Below the pieces are notes generated by a model, which was given only the letters and a program-made list of their open reading frames with translations, was not told the DNA's origin and made no database searches. From an uncultured Bacillota bacterium (GTDB taxonomy: Bacteria > Bacillota > Dehalobacteriia > UBA7702): a stretch of 17,323 bases of DNA. A program made the translations under genes and the position numbers. Positions 6,369-13,330 of the stretch are shown piece by piece. The stretch's first letter is position 1, and each line of letters starts with the position of its first letter. The stretch spans positions 1 through 17,323 of the forward strand of contig CAKUYE010000029.1 in the NCBI GenBank assembly GCA_934702375.1, in the 5' to 3' direction.

Positions 6369-6932
6369 ATGAAAGCAACAGGAATCGTGCGCAGGATTGA
6401 CGATTTGGGCCGTGTGGTGATCCCCAAGGAAATCCGCCGCACTATGCGGATTAAGGAAGGGGACCCTTTGGAGATTTATGTGGATCGGGAAGGGGATGTG
6501 ATCCTGAAAAAATATTCTCCCATTACGGCGCTGAGTGATTTTTCGGTGGAATATGCCGAAGCTTTGAGCAATTCCCTGCAAACCACGGTGATGATTGCCG
6601 ACCGTGATGAGATCATTGCCGTCAGCGGCGGCTCCAAAAAGGATCTCCTTCATCGGCCCATCGGCTCCATTGTGGAAAAGGTGATGGATGATCGCCGCAC
6701 GCTGCTGGTAAACCGTGTTCAGGGGGAGGTGGATCGGGAGTTCCTCTCCCTGATCGACGGAGAGGAAAAAAATGAGGTGGCTTCCTTTTGCATTGCACCC
6801 ATCATCCCCGGCGGCGATGTGGTGGGCAGTGTGATCATCTGCACCAAGGATCGCAGTGTGACCATGGGCGATGTGGAACAGAAGCTGGCAGAGACTGCCG
6901 CAGGCTTTTTAGGCCGCCAGCTGGAGCAGTAA
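6369..6932 (+). CDS. spoVT: Stage V sporulation regulator SpoVT
   Basis: 187 residues, close to the roughly 180 of known SpoVT. The N-terminus (1-50, MKATGIVRRIDDLGRVVIPK ... RTMRIKEGDPLEIYVDREGD) is an AbrB-type swapped-hairpin DNA-binding domain and nearly a family signature. The rest (about 55-187) fits the GAF-like C-terminal domain of SpoVT: AEALSNSLQTTVMIADRDEIIAVSGG, then SFCIAPIIPGGDVVGSVII. In spore formers SpoVT is made in the forespore and adjusts sigma-G-dependent genes. AGGAGGA at 6353-6359 precedes the ATG. The candidate sigma-G promoter immediately upstream supports the assignment and implies a sporulating host. The neighbours (ATPase 1 and an LCP gene) differ from the mfd-spoVT-spoVB order of Bacillus. 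Confidence 0.93.
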   Translation: MKATGIVRRIDDLGRVVIPKEIRRTMRIKEGDPLEIYVDREGDVILKKYSPITALSDFSVEYAEALSNSLQTTVMIADRDEIIAVSGGSKKDLLHRPIGSIVEKVMDDRRTLLVNRVQGEVDREFLSLIDGEEKNEVASFCIAPIIPGGDVVGSVIICTKDRSVTMGDVEQKLAETAAGFLGRQLEQ

Positions 6933-6960
6933 AGGACGATATAAAATCTTCTTTTGAAAT

Positions 6961-7036
6961 ATGAAATACTGCCCTCGGTTCGGCACGGATACTGCTTATT
7001 GCAGTATTTCATGTGGAATCAAAGGGCGGTATTTTA
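6961..7036 (+). terminator. Overlapping hairpins after spoVT, terminator or attenuator
   Basis: ATGAAATACTGC (6961-6972) pairs perfectly with GCAGTATTTCAT (7001-7012). The same left segment (AATACTGCCCT, 6965-6975) can instead pair with AGGGCGGTATT (7023-7033, one G-U), which is followed by TTATTTG. A third small hairpin, ATACTGC-TTATT-GCAGTAT, lies inside (6989-7007). The second pairing looks like a spoVT terminator; the exclusivity of the pairings resembles an attenuator, but no inducer can be named. The rest of the gap to the LCP promoter shows nothing else. Confidence 0.5.
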
Positions 7037-7156
7037 TTTGATGCCGGGAAATTTCCTATTGACGTATGAGCTGTGGTGGGGAATTTTATGCTTTTTTTAT
7101 AATTTCTGTAGATTCCTGTTGTAGGGTTGGAAATCATGCCGATATTTGCGGAAATA

Positions 7157-7185
7157 TTTGCATCATTTCCATGATATGGTATAAT
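7157..7185 (+). promoter_or_regulatory. Extended -10 promoter for the LCP gene
   Basis: A perfect TATAAT (7180-7185) with TGG immediately upstream (TGn extension) and a weak -35 TTTGCA (7157-7162) at 17 bases. The start codon lies about 30 bases after the expected start. Confidence 0.65.
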
Positions 7186-7220
7186 GACCTTGAAAAAAGA
7201 ATTTACGATAGGAATTTTTT

Positions 7221-8480
7221 ATGTACAGAGAAAAAGACTATAATCGCAACAATCGTGAAAATACCAAAAGCTCCGGGGGAAAAAGATCCCGTGTGACGAA
7301 AGGGGATTCGGTTTTTGATGATCCTTCGGTAAGCCGCCGTGAAAAGCCAAAGCAGCGAGGGGTTTCCTATTTGCAGGAGGAGGAAGATATCTTTCATACC
7401 GATAAACCCCATCGGAAAACGGCGGTACGGAGCATCCCCCGGGAGGAGCGGTACGATCCTCGCTACGAAGAACCGGAGGATTGGGCTGCGGAAATGTTTG
7501 AGGATAAGCCCTCTCTCAAAGAGCGTCTGTCCTTTCCTTCTCGCCGCGGCGGAAAAAAACATCGGCGCCGGCGGAAAAAGCCTTTGGTGGTTCTTGCCGT
7601 ATTGGTTTTGCTTTTTGGCGGCCTTTGGTTCTATACCATGGGCGGCCTCAATTCCCATCCTTTTCCCAAGGATGACGCTTCCCTGGGCATTTCCACCAAA
7701 GGGAAGGTGGGCATTACCAACATTGCCTTTTTCGGCGTAGATACCCGGGATGACACCGATACCGGCCGCAGTGACGCCATGATGATCCTCACCGTGGATA
7801 CCATCGGCGGCAATATGAAAATGACTTCTCTTCTTCGTGATTCTAAGGTGCCCATCGAGGGCCACGGAGAAACCAAGCTGAACCATGCCTATGCCTATGG
7901 CGGGCCGGAGCTGGCGGTAAAAACCATCAATCAGGTCTATCATACCGATATTCGGGAATTCGTCACGGTAAACTTCAATCAGCTGGCCGCCATTGTGGAT
8001 GCCGTCGGCGGTGTGACCCTGGATGTTTCCGAAGCGGAACAGACCACCATCAACCAGATGCTCGATACCGATATCCCCGGTTCTCCTCATTTGGAATCCT
8101 CCGGTACCGTTGTTCTCGACGGCAATCAGGCCATCTGCTACTCCCGTATCCGTAAGCTGGATTCGGACAACGCCCGTACCGACCGGCAGCAGGAGGTTCT
8201 CAACGGCATTTTTGCTTCGGTAAAGGGCATGGGGGTGCTTCAATATCCCCGTTTCGTGCATAAGTTCTTTGCCATTACCGATACTTCTCTCGGCTCTCTT
8301 GATATCCTGAAGCTTTCGCCCATCATGTTCCGAAATTTCGAGATCGAACGCTATACGATCCCGGATGCTCAATACGAAACCGACCTCAGCGGCTATAAGG
8401 ACAGCGACGGCCTGTGGTACTGGCATTATAACCTGGAAAATGCCGCAAACCGCCTCCATACCATCATCTACGGAGAATAA
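7221..8480 (+). CDS. LytR-CpsA-Psr (LCP) family protein, cell-wall polymer ligase
   Basis: 419 residues. A 120-residue charged cytoplasmic N-terminus ends in a basic run (GKKHRRRRKK, 111-120). One membrane helix follows (about 121-138), then an extracellular LCP domain (about 163-335). The domain shows the phosphate-binding residues of the family: FFGVDTRDDTDTGRSDAMMI (D174, R176, R183, S184, D185), TSLLRDSKVPI (R206, D207), KLNHAYAYGG, and YSRIRKLDSDNARTDRQQ with several Arg. LCP enzymes move teichoic-acid-like or capsular polymers from undecaprenyl pyrophosphate onto peptidoglycan at the outer face of the membrane. The unusually long low-complexity cytoplasmic tail may bind a partner or be phosphorylated; that is inference. 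The ATG has only a weak AGGA upstream. The gene is monocistronic between its own promoter and tandem terminators. Confidence 0.9.
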   Translation: MYREKDYNRNNRENTKSSGGKRSRVTKGDSVFDDPSVSRREKPKQRGVSYLQEEEDIFHTDKPHRKTAVRSIPREERYDPRYEEPEDWAAEMFEDKPSLKERLSFPSRRGGKKHRRRRKKPLVVLAVLVLLFGGLWFYTMGGLNSHPFPKDDASLGISTKGKVGITNIAFFGVDTRDDTDTGRSDAMMILTVDTIGGNMKMTSLLRDSKVPIEGHGETKLNHAYAYGGPELAVKTINQVYHTDIREFVTVNFNQLAAIVDAVGGVTLDVSEAEQTTINQMLDTDIPGSPHLESSGTVVLDGNQAICYSRIRKLDSDNARTDRQQEVLNGIFASVKGMGVLQYPRFVHKFFAITDTSLGSLDILKLSPIMFRNFEIERYTIPDAQYETDLSGYKDSDGLWYWHYNLENAANRLHTIIYGE

Positions 8481-8569
8481 AGCAAACTCCCCTTATCCAA
8501 AAGCTTTCCGAGCATGATTTGATCGAGGTAGATTGATGCGGATTTTTTCCCACCCTTAAGTACAAAAGT

Positions 8570-8606
8570 AACCGCAGTTGCTTACAAAAGGCAGCTGCGG
8601 TTTTCT
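8570..8606. terminator. Terminator after the LCP gene
   Basis: AACCGCAGTTGC (8570-8581) pairs with GCAGCTGCGGTT (8591-8602) with one G-U, around a 9-base loop, followed by TTTTCT. The gene on the other strand ends at 8635, so the hairpin may serve both. Confidence 0.85.
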
Positions 8607-8608
8607 GT

Positions 8609-8630
8609 ATCCGGCGGATGCCGGATTTTT
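8609..8630. terminator. Second tandem terminator between convergent genes
   Basis: ATCCGGC (8609-8615) and GCCGGAT (8620-8626) with a GGAT loop, running into TTTTT. Six bases before the stop codon end of the minus-strand gene. Both hairpins together insulate the convergent pair. Confidence 0.7.
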
Positions 8631-8634
8631 CATT

Positions 8635-10071
8635 TCATTTTGTTTTGCTTTGGGTTTCGTTGATTTGCATGGTGCCGTGGCCCGGACAGATCCGGTAGTT
8701 GGGGTACGTTTCCAGCAGGTATTTGCGGCTTATTTTTGCCTCCGGCGGGTTGCAGTCCACTCCCGTCATCAGGAACGGTGCCAGAATGTTGAATTCCTGC
8801 TGCTCCTTGGAAAAGCCCTTGATGTTGACGTAGATATCCCCGGAAAACAGCAATTGGAGCTCATCGCAAACAATTACCGTTTCTCCCTTTACATGGCCGC
8901 CGTTTCCTTCGTAAAAATCAAATTGCCAGGGACCGAACATTCTGGAGCCGATGGGGGACAGTACGGCGTCGTCCTGTTTCTCTCCCACCACAACGCAGTG
9001 ATGAAGATCCGGCGGCGCATAGTCTGTCATGATTTTGCTCAGCACGCAGTAGGGGGCGTGATTGGGTACCTGCTCCCGGTAGTTGGGGCGGCCCAGCTGT
9101 TCATCGGCAAAGGTATCGTAGCTTCTTTGGCTCATGTATACGGTGTCAAAGAGGGATAAAAGCCCGGTATGGTCCACATCGGCATGGGTGATATACGCCG
9201 TTTTTTTCATGTCGGAAAATCCCGGAAAGAGTTGGCGCAGCAAAGTCAGCATTTCCCGGCGGTAGCAGGCAAAGCCGCAATCGACAAAAAGCAGCTCTCC
9301 CCGGTGCTCCAGGATATAGGTGTTGCTGCCGCAGGGCGGCTCAATAACATACAGATCCAAATCCTCCCGCAGTCCCAGGGTATGTATGGCGGGTTGGAAG
9401 TTTGCCCCTTTGTGGTCCTCCACAAACTTGGCAAGGCGGCGGATATAGTCAAAGGTCTGGAGAGGGGATTTTTTCTGCTCATCCAGAAGCTGCATCATCA
9501 GGTTCGCCTGGATCAACACCGTATTGGTCTGCTCTTGATCCAGGTGCAGGATCTCACGCATGGTGTTGGCAAAGGTGATGTAAAACACCGTGCCGTCCAG
9601 CAGGCGGTCGGTAACTTCGTAGTTTAAAATATGAATCTCGCAGATGCGGGAAATCTCTTCGATCAGGAGGGTGACTTCTTTGGTGTTTTCGATCAGCAAC
9701 CCCATTTTAAAGTGCTGGTAGGGCGTGCCGTTTTCCTGGGAGCTGATGTAGGAGATATTTACTTTGTGCCGAGCCAGCACCTCCAATACCGGGCGGATGG
9801 CTCCGGTGATATCCGGCAATGTCAAAACGATCATCAGAATGTGCTTATCGCTTTCCTCACCGGAAAGATATCCGCAGGCGGTAAGCTCCTTTTCGATGGC
9901 CTTATGCTGGGCGGAATCGGCGGCAACCTCCAGAAAAAGGGTGTGGGTATCTACGGCCTTGTTGTAGTTTGCCCGAACAATATTGCCGCCGCAGACCGAA
10001 ATGATCTTGCTGGCCAGTAAAAAAGCCCCGGCTTTGTCCGGCATTTTGGTAATGTAGGTTTTGCGTATCAC
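8635..10071 (-). CDS. ACT-ACT-metallo-beta-lactamase fold protein
   Basis: 478 residues from the GTG at 10071, chosen because AAGGTGGG (10086-10079) precedes it by seven bases; a GTG at 10083 lies inside that RBS. Two ACT-like modules come first: about 4-75 (ITKMPDKAGAFLLASKIISV) and 78-153 (VLTLPDITGAIRPVLEVLARHKVNISYI, split here only by description). A helical linker runs to about 235. A metallo-beta-lactamase fold follows (about 236-470) with THADVDHTG (H296, D298, D300, H301), GGHVKGE (H393), FSGDIYV (D412) and CPGHG (H465). The usual HxHxDH is HxDxDH here. Such folds bind two metals and hydrolyse or oxidise small molecules; ACT domains normally sense amino acids. A metal-dependent enzyme under amino-acid control is plausible, but the substrate is unknown. 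The gene is monocistronic. Confidence 0.8.
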   Translation of the reverse strand: MIRKTYITKMPDKAGAFLLASKIISVCGGNIVRANYNKAVDTHTLFLEVAADSAQHKAIEKELTACGYLSGEESDKHILMIVLTLPDITGAIRPVLEVLARHKVNISYISSQENGTPYQHFKMGLLIENTKEVTLLIEEISRICEIHILNYEVTDRLLDGTVFYITFANTMREILHLDQEQTNTVLIQANLMMQLLDEQKKSPLQTFDYIRRLAKFVEDHKGANFQPAIHTLGLREDLDLYVIEPPCGSNTYILEHRGELLFVDCGFACYRREMLTLLRQLFPGFSDMKKTAYITHADVDHTGLLSLFDTVYMSQRSYDTFADEQLGRPNYREQVPNHAPYCVLSKIMTDYAPPDLHHCVVVGEKQDDAVLSPIGSRMFGPWQFDFYEGNGGHVKGETVIVCDELQLLFSGDIYVNIKGFSKEQQEFNILAPFLMTGVDCNPPEAKISRKYLLETYPNYRICPGHGTMQINETQSKTK

Positions 10072-10144
10072 GAAATATCCCACCTTTGCAGTTAAAATAG
10101 CAGCCCTGTTTTATGTTTTCCCTAAACTCATATCATTTTCTTTT

Positions 10145-10173
10145 AGATTAGCAATCCCGCTTTCATTTGTCAA
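10145..10173 (-). promoter_or_regulatory. Promoter for the ACT-MBL gene
   Basis: On the minus strand a perfect TTGACA (10173-10168), a 17-base spacer and TAATCT (10150-10145) preceded by TGC. The -10 is poor, but the TG extension and perfect -35 compensate. It implies a leader of about 70 bases. The stretch 10174-10280 holds nothing else recognisable. Confidence 0.55.
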
Positions 10174-10289
10174 GGTATTTTGCTGTCCGAAAAGCCCATC
10201 CGCATCGACTCTGTTTCCTTTTATGAACCGGCAAAGGGCCGAAATCCCCGGGCAACTGTCTATTGAAGAAAAAAATTGCACCTTGCCTT

Positions 10290-10376
10290 AAAAAGTCCAT
10301 TGAAAAAGTTGTCACTTTGCGTAAAAACTCCATTGAAAAAGTTGTCACTTTGTTTAAAAAGTCCCTTGAAAAAGTT
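10290..10376 (+). repeat. 33-bp tandem repeat array upstream of ATPase 2
   Basis: Two full 33-base units (10290-10322 and 10323-10355) and a truncated third (10356-10376). Each begins AAAAAGTC or AAAAACTC, then C(A/C)TTGAAAAAGTT; the full units continue GTCACTTTG. A degraded earlier unit may lie at 10267-10289. The full units differ at 3 of 33 positions. The TTGAAA of the last unit is the -35 box of the ATPase promoter. Confidence 0.85.
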
Positions 10377-10395
10377 TTATATTCTGTGCTATACT
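10366..10395 (+). promoter_or_regulatory. Extended -10 promoter for ATPase 2
   Basis: TTGAAA (10366-10371), an 18-base spacer and TATACT (10390-10395) with TGC immediately upstream. The -35 box lies in the last tandem-repeat unit. Start of transcription near 10402 makes the upstream ATG at 10406 an unlikely start codon. Confidence 0.65.
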
Positions 10396-10441
10396 GGGGT
10401 ATACTATGGTAAAATCAGAGCCGGATATGGAGGGAACCGTA

Positions 10442-11761
10442 ATGCTGAAGCGAAAAATTGAAGAGCGGTTGCTTGAATGGAAGCATACCCCGGGACGCAA
10501 GCCGCTGATTGTGAAAGGGTGCAGACAGTGCGGCAAGACTTATTCCGTACTGGACTTTGCAAAAAAAAATTATAAGCACGTTGTCTATCTCAATTTTTTT
10601 GAAAATCCGGACTATGCTTCTGTTTTTGCGGGATCCCTGGATATTGATAACATTGTCATGTTGCTTTCGGCGTTACTCGGTAAGAATGCCGTTTTTGAAG
10701 CCGGAGAGACCGTTTTGATTCTCGATGAAATCCAGGATTGCCCGGAAGCGCGAACCGCATTGAAATTCTTTCGGATCGATGGTCGGTACGATGTGATTGG
10801 TACCGGCTCCCTGCTCGGGGTAAAGGGCTATGGCAAAGAGCCAAAATCGGTTCCGGTGGGCTCAGAAACCGTGGTGGATATGTACCCTCTGGATTTTGAA
10901 GAGTTCCTGTGGGCAAATGATATTTCCGAAGCGGTCATTGCCATGCTGCAAAATGCCCTGGATTCCGAAACGCCGGTGCCGGAAGCGCTGCACAACCGCA
11001 TGAGACAGCTCCTGCTTCAATATGTGGTTGTCGGAGGGATGCCCGATGTGGTACAGACCTTTGTGGACAGTCGGCAGATGGATGAGGTGCTCCGCCTTCA
11101 GCGCGACATTGTGCGTTCATATGAGGATGATATGGTAAAATATGCGGAACGGAAGGATAAATTCCGCATCAAGGAGTGTTTTCAATCCATCCCCCGCCAA
11201 TTGGCTAAAGAAAATAAAAAGTTTCAATATTCCGTTGTTCGCAAAGGTGCCACCGCGGCAAAATGCGCCGGAAGCCTGCAATGGATTGAGGATGCCGGAA
11301 TCATCGCTCGTTGCTATAATCTTTCTGTTCCCGAATTGCCTCTGGACGGCAACGCCAAAGAGGATGCCTTTAAGGTATATATGCGCGATACCGGTCTTTT
11401 CGTCAGTATGCTGGAGGATGGCACGCAGTATGATATTCTCCAAGGCAACCTCTATGGCTACAAAGGCGCTATCTTTGAAAACCTGATTGCCGACATTTTT
11501 ACCAAGATGGGGCGAAAGCTCTACTATTTCCACAAGGATTCCGGCTTGGAAGTGGATTTTGTGATTCGCTACAAAGGGGAGTGTACCCTTGTAGAGGTAA
11601 AGGCGACAACCGGTAATACAAAAAGTACAAAGACGATATTAAGCCAGCCGGAAAAATACCACGTTCGCAGCGCAATCAAGCTGGGAGATTACAATGTCGG
11701 CTCCATGGGGCAGGTGCTGACTCTCCCTCTGTATATGGCCTTTTTGCTCCGGGCATTGTAA
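10442..11761 (+). CDS. AAA ATPase with DUF4143 domain (ATPase 2)
   Basis: 439 residues. P-loop GCRQCGKT (26-33), Walker B VLILDEIQD (91-99), sensor-like GTGSLLG (120-126), YPLDFEEFLWA (148-158), and VVGGMPDVV (197-205), which marks the AAA_14/DUF4143 family. The C-terminus carries an intact PD-(D/E)XK-type motif: GLEVDFVI (D372), then LVEVKATTG (E385, K387). A nuclease or DNA-binding role is therefore possible but unproven. The start is the ATG at 10442 with GGAGGG at 10429-10434; an in-frame ATG 12 codons earlier sits at the expected transcription start. It is followed after about 150 bases by a paralogue of the same subgroup. No terminator separates the two, but the second has its own promoter and repeats. 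What ATPases of this family act on is unknown. Confidence 0.85.
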   Translation: MLKRKIEERLLEWKHTPGRKPLIVKGCRQCGKTYSVLDFAKKNYKHVVYLNFFENPDYASVFAGSLDIDNIVMLLSALLGKNAVFEAGETVLILDEIQDCPEARTALKFFRIDGRYDVIGTGSLLGVKGYGKEPKSVPVGSETVVDMYPLDFEEFLWANDISEAVIAMLQNALDSETPVPEALHNRMRQLLLQYVVVGGMPDVVQTFVDSRQMDEVLRLQRDIVRSYEDDMVKYAERKDKFRIKECFQSIPRQLAKENKKFQYSVVRKGATAAKCAGSLQWIEDAGIIARCYNLSVPELPLDGNAKEDAFKVYMRDTGLFVSMLEDGTQYDILQGNLYGYKGAIFENLIADIFTKMGRKLYYFHKDSGLEVDFVIRYKGECTLVEVKATTGNTKSTKTILSQPEKYHVRSAIKLGDYNVGSMGQVLTLPLYMAFLLRAL

Positions 11762-11771
11762 AGAGAAATAA

Positions 11772-11879
11772 GGAAAAACGTGCAGATTCTCACTGAAAAA
11801 TCCGGAAAAACGTGCGAAAACGATCTTGAAATCGCGGAAAAACGTGCAAAATCAGCTTGAAAAACCATGAAAAACGTGT
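11772..11879 (+). repeat. 32-bp tandem repeat array upstream of ATPase 3
   Basis: GGAAAAACGTGC begins at 11772, 11804 and 11836, and a variant TGAAAAACGTGT at 11868, an exact 32-base period. The second half of each unit is more variable but keeps (A/T)TGAAAnnnC. The third unit's TTGAAA is the -35 box and the fourth unit's GTGT gives the TG of the extended -10. The period is about three helical turns, so a bound protein would face the same side in every unit. Confidence 0.85.
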
Positions 11880-11885
11880 TACGAT
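11857..11885 (+). promoter_or_regulatory. Promoter for ATPase 3, built from repeat units
   Basis: TTGAAA (11857-11862), 17 bases, TACGAT (11880-11885) with TGT upstream. The -10 matches four of six positions. Both the -35 and the TG extension fall within the 32-bp repeats. Confidence 0.55.
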
Positions 11886-11912
11886 ATAGCTTGAGCAGGG
11901 AGGTGTTTCTTT

Positions 11913-13205
11913 ATGGAACGCAAGGCAATGCAATCATTGATCGCATGGAAAGCAGATGAAGAGCGCAAGCCTATGGTGCTGAAAGGTGCGCGCCAGGTTG
12001 GGAAAACTTGGCTCATGAAGGAATTCGGCAAAAGCTGCTATGAAAATTATGTCTATTTTAACTTTGACGAAGAAGAAGCTTTGGGCTCTATTTTTAAGAA
12101 TAATAAAAACCCCGGGCGCATATTGGATTTGCTGGCTCTGCTATCCGGAACGCAAATTTTACCCGGGAAAACTCTGATTATCTTCGATGAAATCCAGGAA
12201 TGTCCGGAAGCTCTGAATTCTTTGAAATATTTTCGGGAAAAGGCCAATGAATATCATGTAATCGCTGCCGGCAGCCTATTGGGGACATTGCTTGCGCAGC
12301 CAAAATCCTATCCCGTGGGGATGGTGAACCTTCTCACCATTTGCCCCATGACTTTTGATGAATTTTTGGCGGCTATTGCTCCCGAGCTATATGCTTATTA
12401 TCAAAAGATCCAAAAGGATCAGGTTATCGAAGCAATTTTTCATGAGCGCCTGCTGGAAGCCTATGACTATTATCTCATCATCGGCGGTATGCCGGAATGT
12501 GTTTCCTCCTGGTTAAAATATCGTGATCCCGCAAGGATCTCCCGCATCCAGGGAGAACTGGTTGAGGTTTACGAAAATGATTTTTCCAAGCATCATGGCA
12601 AAGTGAACAGCGGCCGTATTCTTATGGTTTTTCGCAGTATCGTTTCCCAGCTTGCCAAAGCCAACGAAAAATTTGTGTATGGAGCGGTACGTGAAGGCGG
12701 CAGGGCGAGAGATTTTGAAGAAGCCATTGAATGGCTTGTTTCTGCCGGAATGTTAAATCGGGTGTACAATGTCTCGAAAACAGAGCATCCTTTATCGGCC
12801 TTTGATAAGCAGGATCAATTTAAACTTTTTCTCTTTGATACCGGCTTGCTGAAATATATGGCGGGCATCGACAACAGCGCGATACTGCTGAAAGCCGATT
12901 ATCAATTTAAAGGCCCCCTTACGGAAAACTACGTTTTGCAGCAGCTTTGCGGTATCTTTGAGCCGAAACCCCGCTATTACGCCGAAAAAAACAATGAAAT
13001 TGATTTCGTGGTGCAATACGGTACCGATATCATCCCCATTGAAGTTAAAGGCGGTGAGGATAAATCGGCGCCGGCCTTTAAACGGTATATTTCTTCCCAT
13101 CATCCCGGGTATGCCCTTCGATACTCCAAACGCGGTTATCGAAAAGACGGAGAGATTACCAATATTCCTCTGTATCTTGCTTGTAAAACAAAAGAGCTAT
13201 TGTAA
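11913..13205 (+). CDS. AAA ATPase with DUF4143 domain (ATPase 3)
   Basis: 430 residues. P-loop GARQVGKT (25-32), Walker B LIIFDEIQE (88-96), sensor-like AAGSLLG (118-124), CPMTFDEFLAA (144-154) and IIGGMPECV (189-197). The C-terminal PD-(D/E)XK-type motif is intact: NEIDFVV (D364), IPIEVKGG (E377, K379). This is the more typical P-loop of the family, and the protein is clearly a paralogue of the gene just upstream, though well diverged. The ATG at 11913 has GGGAGGT at 11898-11904. A strong terminator follows the stop, so it is not co-transcribed with pstB. There is no membrane segment or export signal. Function unknown: such genes often occur in several copies per genome in anaerobes, and a defence, toxin-like or DNA-transaction role has not been established. 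Confidence 0.86.
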   Translation: MERKAMQSLIAWKADEERKPMVLKGARQVGKTWLMKEFGKSCYENYVYFNFDEEEALGSIFKNNKNPGRILDLLALLSGTQILPGKTLIIFDEIQECPEALNSLKYFREKANEYHVIAAGSLLGTLLAQPKSYPVGMVNLLTICPMTFDEFLAAIAPELYAYYQKIQKDQVIEAIFHERLLEAYDYYLIIGGMPECVSSWLKYRDPARISRIQGELVEVYENDFSKHHGKVNSGRILMVFRSIVSQLAKANEKFVYGAVREGGRARDFEEAIEWLVSAGMLNRVYNVSKTEHPLSAFDKQDQFKLFLFDTGLLKYMAGIDNSAILLKADYQFKGPLTENYVLQQLCGIFEPKPRYYAEKNNEIDFVVQYGTDIIPIEVKGGEDKSAPAFKRYISSHHPGYALRYSKRGYRKDGEITNIPLYLACKTKELL

Positions 13206-13210
13206 AATTT

Positions 13211-13236
13211 ATCCTGCCTTCGGGCAGGATTTTTTT
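13211..13236 (+). terminator. Terminator after ATPase 3
   Basis: A perfect 8-bp stem ATCCTGCC/GGCAGGAT with a TTCG tetraloop, followed directly by six T residues. It separates ATPase 3 from the Pho cluster. Confidence 0.92.
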
Positions 13237-13246
13237 GCTTTACCTG

Positions 13247-13306
13247 GATTTTACATTGCTTCGCTTTTTGATTTTACCTCGGGGATTTATCATAAGAATG
13301 TAAAAT
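13247..13306 (+). promoter_or_regulatory. Candidate control region of the pstB-phoR operon
   Basis: GATTTTAC occurs at 13247-13254 and 13270-13277, 23 bases apart, and ATTTTACAT (13248-13256) recurs inverted as ATGTAAAAT (13298-13306). A weak promoter TTGATT (13268-13273), 17 bases, CATAAG (13291-13296) fits between them. Direct repeats at about two helical turns upstream of a pst gene invite comparison with Pho boxes, but the sequence does not match a consensus I can state with confidence. Confidence 0.35.
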
Positions 13307-13330
13307 GAAAAAGAGAAGAAGGAGTAGGAT

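Noticed and set aside
7066..7296. A 76-codon frame between spoVT and the LCP gene
   Set aside because: It runs through the LCP promoter and into the LCP gene in another frame, has no RBS and no recognisable content.
7203..8459. A 418-codon open frame antisense to the LCP gene
   Set aside because: It is the complement of a clear LCP gene, with no domain pattern and no RBS; a side effect of codon choice.
10406..10441. Longer start for ATPase 2
   Set aside because: The ATG at 10406 is only about 4 bases from the predicted transcription start and has no RBS; the ATG at 10442 has GGAGGG at good spacing and matches the family N-terminus.
11772..11879. 32-bp periodic repeats considered as a CRISPR array
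   Set aside because: The exact match is only 12 bases per unit, the rest is degenerate rather than unique spacers of set length, the array contains promoter boxes, and no cas gene is near.
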